Assembly (NCBI GenBank): GCA_018435055.1
Contig: JAHDOA010000018.1
Location: 276,699 to 340,698 of the forward strand
Direction of reading: 5' to 3'
DNA: 64,000 bases
DNA from: Pelotomaculum sp.
Lineage (GTDB): Bacteria; Bacillota; Desulfotomaculia; Desulfotomaculales; Pelotomaculaceae
The translations under genes and the position numbers were made by a program. Shown here in pieces: positions 53,577-62,517 of this stretch (its first letter is position 1; each line of letters starts with the position of its first letter). Under the pieces are notes generated by a model. The model was given only the letters and a program-made list of their open reading frames with translations. It was not told the origin of the DNA and ran no database searches.

Positions 53577-54743
53577 TCACCTTAACATGACCGTTATGTT
53601 ACCTATGCCCACCACGATGGTAATGGTAAAAAAGAATAACAGCCCCACTGTGGCCACCGCGGCAAAAACCAGAAAAAGGCTGTTGCCGAGGCTGTTCAGG
53701 CAATCCACCATCTGTCCGTCAGCAACCGGTTGGATTAAAGAGCCCGCCAGTTTATAGGTAAAAGCCAGTGTTACTATTTTTAACAAAGGCACAATCATTA
53801 TTGCACCAATAACCCCGATCCCCGCGATTCCCAACGCATTTTTGATTAATAGCGAAGAACTGATGACAGCGTCCAGGGCGTCCGACAGCATCCCCCCCAC
53901 CATCGGCACAAAAGTTTTAACTGTAAACCTGGCTGTCCTGAACGTTACTGAATCGCTAACCGCGCCTGCCACTCCCTGTATCGCCAGCACTCCAAGAAAA
54001 ATAGTCGTAAAAACACCCATCAAACCCATAGCCACGGTCTTTAAAAGGTCAGCCAGGTTTGTCACCTTAAACCGGTCAGTCAGGTTGCTGACAACGCCCA
54101 GGATGGCGACAAAAAAGAACAGGGGCAGTATGATGTTCTTAATCATGGTACCGAATATACCCAGCGTGGTTAATATAACCGGGCTGAAAATAGCCGCTGA
54201 AGCAACACCCCCAACAGCCACCAGCAGAGTCAGCAAGACCGGCAGCAGCGCCTGCATGAACGTAACCATAGCGTCCACCACTTCCCTACCCGCGTTGACT
54301 GCCAGGGAAAACGAGCCAATAGCAATTGTTATCAGCACCAGGTAGGTAACGGAATAAGCCAGCTGTCCGGTTGTCCCCTTTTCAAAAGAACAGACCAGGT
54401 TCTGCAGCACGGCGCAAATTACCGCCAGGACCACCAGCTTGCCCAGCAGGGCAAAATTAGCCACTACCTCCTTGAAAAGCATACTTACAATATTGTTGAG
54501 GGTATCAGCCGGTTTCCAGTCCTGTTCACCCTTAACCAGCTTTATTACCATCTCTTTAAAATCAAACTGCGGCACAGCCCCTTTTACCGCGCTGTCCAGT
54601 TGGTTTATATAAGACTGCACATCTTCAAAATCAAGCGGGTCGACCGGGCTCTCCTGGGCAGTTTCGCCGGCAGGGGTCGCGATTACGCCGGCAGGCGAGA
54701 AAACAAGCAGAACAGTAAAAATCAATATCATAACCCTCATCAC
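53577..54743 (-). CDS. spoIIIAE: Stage III sporulation protein AE
   Basis: 388 residues: N-terminal signal sequence (about 1-22), a soluble stretch, and about seven membrane helices from residue 85 on (VANFALLGKLVVLAVICAVL; FGTMIKNIILPLFFFVAILG). A permease-like core of the A-Q channel. The upstream gap to spoIIIAD is unusually long (324 bp) and holds repeats. Confidence 0.93.
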   Translation of the reverse strand: MMRVMILIFTVLLVFSPAGVIATPAGETAQESPVDPLDFEDVQSYINQLDSAVKGAVPQFDFKEMVIKLVKGEQDWKPADTLNNIVSMLFKEVVANFALLGKLVVLAVICAVLQNLVCSFEKGTTGQLAYSVTYLVLITIAIGSFSLAVNAGREVVDAMVTFMQALLPVLLTLLVAVGGVASAAIFSPVILTTLGIFGTMIKNIILPLFFFVAILGVVSNLTDRFKVTNLADLLKTVAMGLMGVFTTIFLGVLAIQGVAGAVSDSVTFRTARFTVKTFVPMVGGMLSDALDAVISSSLLIKNALGIAGIGVIGAIMIVPLLKIVTLAFTYKLAGSLIQPVADGQMVDCLNSLGNSLFLVFAAVATVGLLFFFTITIVVGIGNITVMLR

Positions 54744-55067
54744 TAAACCTCACCGCCTTACATACCATCGGGGACATACCCCGGCATACCGGGGACATTC
54801 CTCCGACCCCAGAGGAATACATGTTAGAGAGGTGTGTCCCCATTCCGCTGTCTGGTATCCTTATACCATTCATTTTTTATAACAATTTTTCTTTAATAAA
54901 TTGAACCGGCGCATTACAGGAATTACAGGATTTTTCTAACCCGTTTTCAATTAGGTACATCCTTCATTCAGTAGGGCTGGATTTATCCAGCCGTGCGGTT
55001 GGGGAAATTCTCCGGCGTTTTAAGGTGGGTTGAACCTTATGTCCGTAAATGAGACTTTTTGAAAGCT
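54744..55067. repeat. Repeat-filled gap inside the spoIIIA operon (AD-AE)
   Basis: At 54788-54860: GGGGACATTCCTCCGACC, then AGAGGAATAC and GAGAGGTGTGTCCCC, ending CTGTCTGGTATCC. The same string of words is at 55541-55612. ATTCCTC/GAGGAAT forms an inner hairpin, GGGGACA/TGTCCCC an outer one. A second hairpin GGCTGGAT-TT-ATCCAGCC is at 54975-54992, and a TTACAGGAATTACAGGATT stretch at 54913-54931. No gene is present. Confidence 0.75.
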
Positions 55068-55454
55068 TTACGGTACTAGTTTCAGGAGCATCGTCAATAC
55101 CGCCACCACAATCGGCACCGCCAGCACCATGATTAGGATTTTAGCCGCAAACTCAATCTTGGAAGCAATCGCCCCTTCACCTGCATCGCGGCAGATCTGC
55201 GCGCCAAATTCCGCAATATAGGCAATGCCGATTATTTTAAGAATGGTCCCCATATATACCATATTGATGCCCGCTTTATTCGCCAGTTCCTTGATAATAT
55301 CCATGATTGAACTGATTTTCCCCAGCACCAGCAGGAAAATGATTATTCCTGCGGCAACGCTCAGGAGGACCGCCAGTTCCGGTCGCTGGCTTCTAATCAC
55401 AACTATCAGCACGGTAGCTATAAACCCGATAGCAACTATCTGCAGCACATCCAT
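55068..55454 (-). CDS. spoIIIAD: Stage III sporulation protein AD
   Basis: 128 residues with four membrane helices and the family sequence IAYIAEFGAQICRDAGEGAIASKIE near 76-100. Small membrane component of the SpoIIIA complex. It is flanked on both sides by repeat-containing gaps, which is odd for an operon usually packed end to end. Confidence 0.94.
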   Translation of the reverse strand: MDVLQIVAIGFIATVLIVVIRSQRPELAVLLSVAAGIIIFLLVLGKISSIMDIIKELANKAGINMVYMGTILKIIGIAYIAEFGAQICRDAGEGAIASKIEFAAKILIMVLAVPIVVAVLTMLLKLVP

Positions 55455-55651
55455 AAATTAACCCCTGCTTCTTAATTTCTTATTCATGCCGGGGCATTCC
55501 TCGTCCCTCGTAGGGCGGGTTTTAACCCGCCATTCCAATCGTGGGACATTCCTCCGACCAAAAAGGAATACCCGTAAGGTGAGGTGTGTCCCCGTTCCTA
55601 TGTCTGGTATCACAAAACGGTAAAAGCTACTAAATAACTACTTTGTTCCTA
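55455..55651. repeat. Repeat-filled gap inside the spoIIIA operon (AC-AD)
   Basis: A perfect hairpin GGCGGGTT-TT-AACCCGCC at 55515-55532 is followed at 55541-55612 by the second copy of the GGGACATTCCTCCGACC ... AGGAATAC ... GAGGTGTGTCCCC ... TGTCTGGTATC element. Identity with the 54788-54860 copy is high in the conserved words and low in the spacer. No gene. Confidence 0.75.
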
Positions 55652-55855
55652 TTAAAACAGCTTAAAAACTGATTTGACCTGATCAAACAGAATCGCCAGC
55701 AGCTGGATTACCCAGATGAAAACGATTGCCAGGCCGGCCAGGGTAACAATATGCCCCTGCTCTTCTTTGCCGGCTTGCTTTAATATCGCATTAAGGACTG
55801 CCACCAGGATCCCGACACCGGCTATTTTAAAAATTAAGTCAATACTGTTAACCAT
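55652..55855 (-). CDS. spoIIIAC: Stage III sporulation protein AC
   Basis: 67 residues, two membrane helices: IDLIFKIAGVGILVAVLNAI then EEQGHIVTLAGLAIVFIWVI. ATG at 55855 has an AAAGAGGTG site; the longer frame to 55927 lies in the end of spoIIIAB and is rejected. Spaced 17 bp from spoIIIAB. Confidence 0.93.
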   Translation of the reverse strand: MVNSIDLIFKIAGVGILVAVLNAILKQAGKEEQGHIVTLAGLAIVFIWVIQLLAILFDQVKSVFKLF

Positions 55856-55872
55856 TGCTGCACCTCTTTCTC

Positions 55873-56391
55873 TTAATAAAGAATAAGAACAACAAGCAGC
55901 CCGCCCAGAAAACCAAGATAGTTCCACAGCTTTACATTGCGGGCGGCTTCGCCTTCCGCTTTGGCGTTTTCTGATTTAATCTGTTCCATAGCCAGGTTCA
56001 AGTGCTTGACTTGATCGGCGCGGTCTGAAATTCCCAGAGAAGAACCCAGGCTGCGCAGAATGATCAGGTCCTGCGGATTTAAAGCGCTTTCACGGTAATA
56101 AGCGCAAAGGGAATTTTCCCAGGCAGCCGCGGCGGTAATGCCGGCAGCAGCAGAAAGTTCTGCCGCGGCCCGGCTGAACAAAGGCGCTACCGCCTGATCG
56201 CAGCGGTTGGCCACCTGCTCCAGGGCTACCTTCATGTGATTCGCCCCGTAAGAAATTTCCGTTTCCAGCATCTGCAGCGCATACCCCAGTGATTTCAGCT
56301 CTCTGGGCCTGCGGCTGTATCTGCCGGCCACGGTCATACCGCCGATACCGCTGGAAGCTACTACCATAGCGGCTCCAAGCAATTTAATCAT
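55873..56391 (-). CDS. spoIIIAB: Stage III sporulation protein AB
   Basis: 172 residues: N-terminal membrane helix, cytoplasmic helical domain (RPRELKSLGYALQMLETEIS near 28-47), C-terminal membrane helix (FLGGLLVVLILY). Resembles GspF-type platform proteins of secretion systems. Overlaps spoIIIAA by 4 bp. Confidence 0.93.
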   Translation of the reverse strand: MIKLLGAAMVVASSGIGGMTVAGRYSRRPRELKSLGYALQMLETEISYGANHMKVALEQVANRCDQAVAPLFSRAAAELSAAAGITAAAAWENSLCAYYRESALNPQDLIILRSLGSSLGISDRADQVKHLNLAMEQIKSENAKAEGEAARNVKLWNYLGFLGGLLVVLILY

Positions 56392-57404
56392 TTTCTCACC
56401 CCCACAGCCCGAAAAGTCTTGCCATCAACTATATTTTCAACCGTTCCGGCGCCACGGGAACGACCTAAAATTACATACCGCTCGATCATCTTGGAACGGA
56501 TCAACCTGCCGAGCACAGGCCTTTCAGCCAGGTCAGCCAGCGATGAGCCGTGGGCTGTAAGAAGGATTTTGACCCCGGCGTTTAAAACTTCCTCCATAGC
56601 GTCAACATCCTCCCGGCGGCCAATTTCGTCAGCCGCAATCACCTGAGGCCCCATCGAACGCAAAAGCATCATCATGCCTTCCGCTTTAGGGCAGCCGTCT
56701 AAAACATCGGTCCTTATGCCCACATCACGCTGGGGTACTCCCCTGTAACAACCCGCTATTTCAGAACGTTCGTCAACCAGCCCGACAGTAAGCCCCGGAT
56801 AAAGGAGGCCCGGGACACCGCTGCTGATCTGCCTGATTATGTCTCTCAGCATGGTCGTCTTGCCGCACCTGGGTGGTGACACCAGGATAGTATGATAAAT
56901 TCCACCATTTTTTTTATCAACAATATGAGGCAGGAGCCCTGACGCCGCCCCCGCAACCTCACGGGAGACACGCAGGTTGCAGCAGGACAGGTTTTTCAAC
57001 GTCCTGACTTTCCCCCCGTCCAATACCGCCCTGCCCGTAATGCCCGCCCTGTGACCGCCCGGCAGGGTTATAAACCCGGTCCGCAGCTCCTCCTCCAGGG
57101 CATAGAGTGAAGAACCGCTGATCAGGTCAATTAAATTCTCCATATCCGCCGCTGTAACGTGGTAAGCTTCGACAGGCTGCCGCGCCGGCTTCCCTTCCGG
57201 ATTTACAAATATATCTCCTGATGATAACCCGAGCGCCAGCGGTTTTCCCTGCCTGATCCTGATCTCTTCAACGCTGTCAAGGATCGGACCAGGCAGAGCT
57301 GAAATCATGCGCCGGATTTTCACAGGAAGCACCAGCAGGATTTCATTGCCCGCCCAGGCGCTGTAACGATCATCTTTACAGTTGATAAAATCTGCTCCAA
57401 TCAT
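56388..57404 (-). CDS. spoIIIAA: Stage III sporulation protein AA (secretion ATPase-like)
   Basis: 338 residues, AAA/GspE-like ATPase. Walker A SPPRCGKTTMLRD near 177-189, Walker B-like VIAADEIGRREDVDAM near 254-269, and an N-terminal domain beginning SALPGPILDSVEEIRIRQGKP-like near 36-55. It powers the SpoIIIA complex from the mother cell. First gene of the operon; the 83 bp upstream before the IS3 scrap should hold the mother-cell promoter but I see no clear sigma-E boxes. Confidence 0.94.
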   Translation of the reverse strand: MIGADFINCKDDRYSAWAGNEILLVLPVKIRRMISALPGPILDSVEEIRIRQGKPLALGLSSGDIFVNPEGKPARQPVEAYHVTAADMENLIDLISGSSLYALEEELRTGFITLPGGHRAGITGRAVLDGGKVRTLKNLSCCNLRVSREVAGAASGLLPHIVDKKNGGIYHTILVSPPRCGKTTMLRDIIRQISSGVPGLLYPGLTVGLVDERSEIAGCYRGVPQRDVGIRTDVLDGCPKAEGMMMLLRSMGPQVIAADEIGRREDVDAMEEVLNAGVKILLTAHGSSLADLAERPVLGRLIRSKMIERYVILGRSRGAGTVENIVDGKTFRAVGVRK

Positions 57405-57487
57405 GGACAGCCCCCCTGATAATAAATATTTACTCTAACGGTAAGTTATACCAAAATTTTAATCGCCGGACAAAAAGTAAAGCCTCC

Positions 57488-57665
57488 ATGCGGCGGCTGG
57501 AGTGTATCGACAAATATATTAAGCAAAGTCTATTGTGTTGTAGCCAAGCCTGCACGAGAGAACAGGCTAAGGCGACCTTGTTTGATTACATAGAACTATT
57601 TTATAACCGAAAAAGACTGCATTCCGGAAACGGCTATGTTGCTCCATTAAGAGCGGAAATGGGAA
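57488..57665 (+). pseudogene. Remnant of an IS3-family transposase (orfB C-terminus)
   Basis: The plus-strand frame contains TREQAKATLFDYIELFYNRK followed by RLHSGNGYVAPLR, the standard end of IS3/IS150 OrfB after the last catalytic Glu. The rest of the transposase and any terminal repeats are missing, and the frame then runs into the intergenic repeat. Dead fragment. Confidence 0.8.
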
Positions 57666-57667
57666 AC

Positions 57668-57730
57668 AAGGAACGGGGACACACCTCCATCATAAGCATT
57701 TCTGCATGCTGTAGAATGTCCCCGATACTA
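57668..57730. repeat. ACACCTC...GCATTTCTGCATGC...AATGTCCCC repeat, copy 2
   Basis: GGGGACACACCTC, then AAGCATTTCTGCATGC, then AATGTCCCCGATAC. Matches 5878-5950; outer GGGGACA/TGTCCCC arms pair. Lies right after the IS3 scrap. Confidence 0.68.
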
Positions 57731-57804
57731 GTAACCAAAGCGGCTGGTGCAGTATATGTTGTAGGTAACAAATGTTTTAATAAAAACGGGATGTGATTAA
57801 ATCC

Positions 57805-58110
57805 ATGAGAAACAATTACGAGCCGGCCGCTTTTCTTTTCCCCCTGCCGCCGGAGCTAAGGGAACAATATTATAATTGGTCCAAAACACATCAGAAAGGC
57901 GCCGGTTTTGACGGCAAAGAACCGCTTTTAATCCCGGTTTACCCGGCCTTTCCGGGGGCGGCGCCTTACCCCCCCAATTACTCATGCAAAGGTGGATTTG
58001 GCATGCCGGGTGTAAACCCGTTCATATTATTTCTCATACTGATCCTCCTCGTATTTGCCTTTAAAAAAGAGCAGATCGTGGAAGCGATCAAAAAGATGCT
58101 GATCAAATAG
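57805..58110 (+). CDS. Small Pro-rich protein with C-terminal membrane helix
   Basis: 101 residues from the ATG at 57805 (a GTG four codons upstream is also possible). The first 75 residues are Pro/Tyr/Gly-rich (FPLPPELREQYYNWSKTH; then FPGAAPYPPNYSCKGGFGMP), followed by one hydrophobic helix NPFILFLILILLVFAF and a basic amphipathic end. The layout resembles small spore-associated membrane proteins, but I recognise no family. A good terminator follows. One of very few plus-strand genes. Confidence 0.6.
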   Translation: MRNNYEPAAFLFPLPPELREQYYNWSKTHQKGAGFDGKEPLLIPVYPAFPGAAPYPPNYSCKGGFGMPGVNPFILFLILILLVFAFKKEQIVEAIKKMLIK

Positions 58111-58216
58111 CATAATTAACCCCTTACGGGCATAAAAAAGAGTGGATAGAAAAAGGCGTAGTTCTATAGGTCAACTTAATAAACAATACCAAAAACCCAA
58201 ACCAAAAAGCGAAAAA

Positions 58217-58250
58217 GAGGCACTATCTCAAACGATAGCGCCTCGTTTGT
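58217..58250 (+). terminator. Intrinsic terminator after the small membrane protein
   Basis: Stem GAGGCACTATC / GATAGCGCCTC with loop TCAAAC, followed by GTTTGTTATATT. Confidence 0.75.
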
Positions 58251-58416
58251 TATATTAATAACTATATACTCTGCCAACTTGCCTCACTCTATATTACCTA
58301 CAAGATCGGAAAATGCCCAAGCCCAAAAGTCGTATAAGGTTTTTTGAGTGCCATCTCCACCGTTTAGGAATAATTCCTTTCCGGTTTTCTTTTGCGTGAA
58401 AATGACGGGATAGCCT

Positions 58417-60117
58417 TTATTGGTCATCCGCATTACACTTATGTATTTCTTTAATCAGAAGCCTATTTTCATTCAATGCAGACTCAAGGCGTAAACAGTT
58501 TTCGTTTTTATTCCTACGTAACGTACGTATTTCATCGATTTTACTGTCCACTTTGCTAATACGCGAATCAAACTCGGCTTCGAGAAATTTATGCAGTGCA
58601 TTCACAAAATGCTTTTCAAGCTTACGAGCAGCATTGTTAAAGCCGCTCCTAATATTTTCTCTATTACTGCGCATTTCTGCATCGATTCTCTGTGCATCAG
58701 CATCCTCTTTTACCTGCATACCAACTGAGAAAACTACTCCTAATATAGAAAGTGCTTTCCCCGCAACAGCTATACCTTTGGTTATCTTAACAGCTTCCCA
58801 TGGCTTAAATTTATGACCAAAAAAATGACCAATGGTTTTAACTGCCGAATGTACTGAGCTTTCAGAAAACGAAGCTAGTTTTGTTGCATTTGTTGCGACA
58901 CCGGCTTTATATGCATTTTCTGTAACAAATTTTCCTGCCCTATTCAGAGTATCTGATTTTAGAAAGCTTATAATCTGTAGTGGCAATGTATCTTTCTTCT
59001 CCGAAAGACGTATATCAAGCTTCTTTGAGAATTCTGATTTATTTAATTGTTCTAATTCACTATCACAGTCACCGACAAGACTTTTTATTTTTTCTTGAAC
59101 ATCGGCTTCGCATTGGTTTGCTATAGCATCAACCTTTTGCGTCGCTTTTTCCAATCCCTCTTTTACATCATCTTCCTTTGCGTCACTTACAATTAAGTTT
59201 GATGCTTTAATGCCTTCATTTCTAATATCAGCGGATGCTTCAGTATAAATATTTTCAACACTTTGCTCAATGCGCCTGCGATTATCCGCCAAGATATGTC
59301 GTTCTTGTAGATATCGTTCCTCAAGCGCATCGATATCACTGTCTCCGGACGAAGGCTGAAGATGCTGTATGCCGCTCTGTAAAACCTTGTCAAGTATATA
59401 TAAGGCGGTTGTGAGCCGAGCCGGAATGTTCTTCTCTTGAATGAATTGATTTAACGTTTCGACAAACCGGCTATACCCGCTTCTTTCAAGCAACTCCTCA
59501 GCTATATCCTTATCTTCCTCTGTTAAGCTATCAATGTACGATTCAGCAGAAACAAAACATATGCGTAAATTTTCTGGTGTGTATGGGGTAGTGACTTTTC
59601 GCAGATCCTCTCGTATAATATCTTGGCGTTCCTGCGTGTTTCCGCCACGCTCCATTTTATTAACAACTAAAATCATTTCGCCAGCTTTATCTCGTTCTAT
59701 CGCTAATTTGCGAAAATGCTCAGCAAGATGTGAATCAAATAGTTCATTGGTTATGACAAATATCAACATATCTGCATTGGCGATAGCAGCATATGATATT
59801 TCATCGTGATCGGGACGAATCTTTGTATGAATGCCCGGCGTGTCTATTACACTAACACCATTCCAGCCGTATGTATGCATCTGTTGCGTGGTTATACCTT
59901 CGCCAATAGCTATATCTTTGTGACCGGTCAACATTTTCAATATTGATGATTTACCAGCACCATACTGGCCGACGAAAATAAGATTGATTGGTTTGTTGTC
60001 TGTATAAATACTAACAGGTAAGCCGGAGTATTTAACACCAGCTGCGTCAAGTAGATTCCGCACCTTTTCAATAAGCTCAGTGCTTTTTGCTGTCCATTCA
60101 GCTATTTGAACGACCAT
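58417..60117 (-). CDS. Dynamin-like GTPase A of an accessory pair
   Basis: 566 residues. G1 GQYGAGKSS at 50-58, G3 DTPGIHT near 96-102, G4 VVNKME near 154-159 (NKxE instead of NKxD), in a domain of about 230 residues. Then comes a long helical stalk (about 255-395), a hydrophobic stretch near 450-475 (GIAVAGKALSILGVVFSVGM) that may insert in membrane, and a C-terminal coiled coil (about 490-560). This is the build of bacterial dynamin-like proteins. ATG start with GGGGGAGGG site. It is 14 bp after GTPase B, so the two surely act together. Region is AT-richer than the core genes. Confidence 0.75.
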   Translation of the reverse strand: MVVQIAEWTAKSTELIEKVRNLLDAAGVKYSGLPVSIYTDNKPINLIFVGQYGAGKSSILKMLTGHKDIAIGEGITTQQMHTYGWNGVSVIDTPGIHTKIRPDHDEISYAAIANADMLIFVITNELFDSHLAEHFRKLAIERDKAGEMILVVNKMERGGNTQERQDIIREDLRKVTTPYTPENLRICFVSAESYIDSLTEEDKDIAEELLERSGYSRFVETLNQFIQEKNIPARLTTALYILDKVLQSGIQHLQPSSGDSDIDALEERYLQERHILADNRRRIEQSVENIYTEASADIRNEGIKASNLIVSDAKEDDVKEGLEKATQKVDAIANQCEADVQEKIKSLVGDCDSELEQLNKSEFSKKLDIRLSEKKDTLPLQIISFLKSDTLNRAGKFVTENAYKAGVATNATKLASFSESSVHSAVKTIGHFFGHKFKPWEAVKITKGIAVAGKALSILGVVFSVGMQVKEDADAQRIDAEMRSNRENIRSGFNNAARKLEKHFVNALHKFLEAEFDSRISKVDSKIDEIRTLRRNKNENCLRLESALNENRLLIKEIHKCNADDQ

Positions 60118-60131
60118 ATGTAACCCTCCCC

Positions 60132-62222
60132 CTATTTAGTAATAAGCAATTCGGTCAGTTGTTGTGCCAAACGCACTCTATTAACGGTTAAAGCGTTAAG
60201 CTTGTTAAGTGGTACATGTGCGATTTTCAATTTATATTCTATACTTATATTATCTTTTGCACAGCCTCGTCCAATTGCCCTTGAGAGAAGAATTTTGGGG
60301 TTGTCGTTATAGAACACAAACCACACCTGCTCTTTTAGCAGGACTGAAAGATTTCTTCTAATATCATCTGGGAATCTCTTCCCATCATCTAACATTATCA
60401 TAATAGCATTGCCGGGTATACGCGCCAAATCTCGAACGTGCCAGTCCAAGCCGCCAGCACCCACAAAACTTAATGCTTCTATAATTAACATCTTATTTAT
60501 TTCTTTCAATTTACGATTAAGACGCCATCCCAAATCTTTCTGTGCCTCAGATAATTTGAATAAGGAATCAATAACAGCGTTTATATCGTTTGCCACACCA
60601 TACAATCGTTTTTTTAGTAGTTCGTTATAAAGTATATCTAACATTTGTTTTCTTAGACTTCGTATTGTCTTGTCAATATGGTCATTCAATTTTCCTTCCA
60701 ACTTGCGCCTTGCATCCATTGCTTTATTTTCACGGCTTTTAAAAAAAAATGATCCAAAAAATCCTATTAAAACTACACCAGTTGTTGCAAACCATCCAAC
60801 TGGTCCTGTTATTAATCCTAGAATGGTTGCTATGCCGACGCCACCGCCTGCAATAGTAGAGACCCAACTCCATATACGTTTGCCGTCAATTAAGCTTGAC
60901 ATATTTATTGACTTATCGGCAAATACAGCCGCAGAAAATGAAATTTCCTGATTTATTTCACGAGTTATCTCTCTTAGTCCATCATCACAATCAGATGCCA
61001 ATTTTTTTATTAATTTATCACACCGCCCTTCAATGTTCTTTGGTTTTAATACCGCATCCCATTTTCTGTTGGCATTCGGATTATCATAGTTATCTTCGGC
61101 AAAAGATGCGATTTCGCTTATTAATGTGCTTCTAATTTTTGTAAGCATTGAATCTATTTGAATTATCCCATCATCTTTAAATTTCTTCGTCCAGTCACTT
61201 AGTGCACGGCGCTTGTTCAACAACAGGCGTCCCTGTTCACTGTTTTGAGCACTTTGCCACAATAATTTCTCCATTGTATCAAGCAATGGCTTTCCAACGC
61301 TATCGACAAAAGTCTTGACTCTATAAAACTTACCGCGAGTGATAACCTCTTGCGTAATAAATTGCTCAACATATTCGAATTTACTTAATTCCGCCAATGC
61401 CTGAGCGTATTCGTTGCATTCTGGCTGCTGCGACAGATACGCTGATTTGAGATGAACATATGCAAACCGAATATCATGCCAGTCTTGTCCATATTGGATG
61501 GCAAAGGCAAAAAATTGAGCCTTAATGCCATCCAACCGCTTAAAATCAAACCTTTTTGCTATATCTCGCAACATAAGCTTATAGCTTTTAGTTGTGTCTA
61601 TATCAACCTTTACATTAATAATTCCTAAAACTGGCTTGCCGAGATTTCGTACTTTAGCCAAGCATTCGGCTTCTGCAGCTTGCGGAGCATCATCTGTTAC
61701 GAGGAATAAAATTAAGTCTGCGGTTTTGGCTGCTTCAAAAGCGGTAGTTTCATCTTCTTCACCTTCAAAAGCAGCTATGCCTGGAACGTCTGTTATTCTG
61801 AGGCCATTCCAGCAATATGGACGAACATCACGCGTGGTTCTCTGCGAACCCTTTCCGATTGAAGCTCCGTTTCCGTGTGTAAGGATCTCCATGAGGGTAG
61901 ACTTTCCCGCCATTGTACGACCAAAAAGCGTTACGGAAAAAGAAGACATCGAATCCTTTAGCTGTTGTATATCATCTTCAACTTGTGAGGACAGATTTTT
62001 CAGCTTTAAGCTGATATCCGATAGTTGTGTTTTCAGGACATCTCTGGCATTCGGGGTATTAACTTTACTTTTGCCTAACTGCATCAAACTATCTCTTATT
62101 TGCTCTGAAGCGGTGGATACTGCCTTCTTAAGCTCATTAACGCCGTCTTCTGCAAGCCGATACCCCGTATTGGCATACCTTGTACATTCTTCTAATGCGG
62201 TTTGTAATTGTGACGAATCCAT
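60132..62222 (-). CDS. Dynamin-like GTPase B of an accessory pair
   Basis: 696 residues from the ATG at 62222 (site AAGGGA). An N-terminal coiled-coil stretch (1-95) precedes the GTPase: G1 GRTMAGKST at 101-109, G3 DVPGIAAFEG near 146, and a degenerate G4 INVKVD. The middle is helical; two adjacent hydrophobic helices at about 450-495 (GGGVGIATILGLITGPVGWF then GVVLIGFFGSFFF) look like a membrane paddle. The last 200 residues have no recognised domain. A hetero-pair of large GTPases with one membrane hairpin recalls paired bacterial dynamins and the LeoABC type. Function inferred. Confidence 0.75.
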   Translation of the reverse strand: MDSSQLQTALEECTRYANTGYRLAEDGVNELKKAVSTASEQIRDSLMQLGKSKVNTPNARDVLKTQLSDISLKLKNLSSQVEDDIQQLKDSMSSFSVTLFGRTMAGKSTLMEILTHGNGASIGKGSQRTTRDVRPYCWNGLRITDVPGIAAFEGEEDETTAFEAAKTADLILFLVTDDAPQAAEAECLAKVRNLGKPVLGIINVKVDIDTTKSYKLMLRDIAKRFDFKRLDGIKAQFFAFAIQYGQDWHDIRFAYVHLKSAYLSQQPECNEYAQALAELSKFEYVEQFITQEVITRGKFYRVKTFVDSVGKPLLDTMEKLLWQSAQNSEQGRLLLNKRRALSDWTKKFKDDGIIQIDSMLTKIRSTLISEIASFAEDNYDNPNANRKWDAVLKPKNIEGRCDKLIKKLASDCDDGLREITREINQEISFSAAVFADKSINMSSLIDGKRIWSWVSTIAGGGVGIATILGLITGPVGWFATTGVVLIGFFGSFFFKSRENKAMDARRKLEGKLNDHIDKTIRSLRKQMLDILYNELLKKRLYGVANDINAVIDSLFKLSEAQKDLGWRLNRKLKEINKMLIIEALSFVGAGGLDWHVRDLARIPGNAIMIMLDDGKRFPDDIRRNLSVLLKEQVWFVFYNDNPKILLSRAIGRGCAKDNISIEYKLKIAHVPLNKLNALTVNRVRLAQQLTELLITK

Positions 62223-62351
62223 TATCCCGTTCCCTTTACGCAATATACTAATTAGATTGTCCTAATCGTTCATTAATTTCTTCATATTGATTTTGAAACC
62301 CGACTACGATAATCATTTGCAGGTTATAATGCTTAACCCCACGTGTTACCT

Positions 62352-62413
62352 GGAGCGAGCCTTCAGTTTGAACTATTCTGAAATTACTAATAGTTGCTTC
62401 GGGTTCGAGTTCC
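62352..62413. repeat. Direct repeat flanking the VWA gene, copy 1
   Basis: GCCTTCAGTTTGAACTATT...AATAGTTGCTTCGGGTTC with inner arms AACTATT/AATAGTT. A diverged copy lies at 63349-63402, on the other side of the VWA gene. The remaining 62223-62517 gap also holds a GGGCGTGC/GCGCGCCC palindrome near 62423 and a TTAACAGGATTAACA word, but no gene. Confidence 0.72.
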
Positions 62414-62517
62414 GAACATAGGGGCGTGCATTGCGCGCCCTTGTTAACAGGATTAACAAATGTGTCTAAAATACTTACTGTCCTTTTATGACATTTATGA
62501 TTAACTTGCTTGCCTCA

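Noticed and set aside
57488..57796. 102-residue plus-strand gene
   Set aside because: Only the first half matches an IS3 transposase end; the rest is intergenic repeat read as protein.
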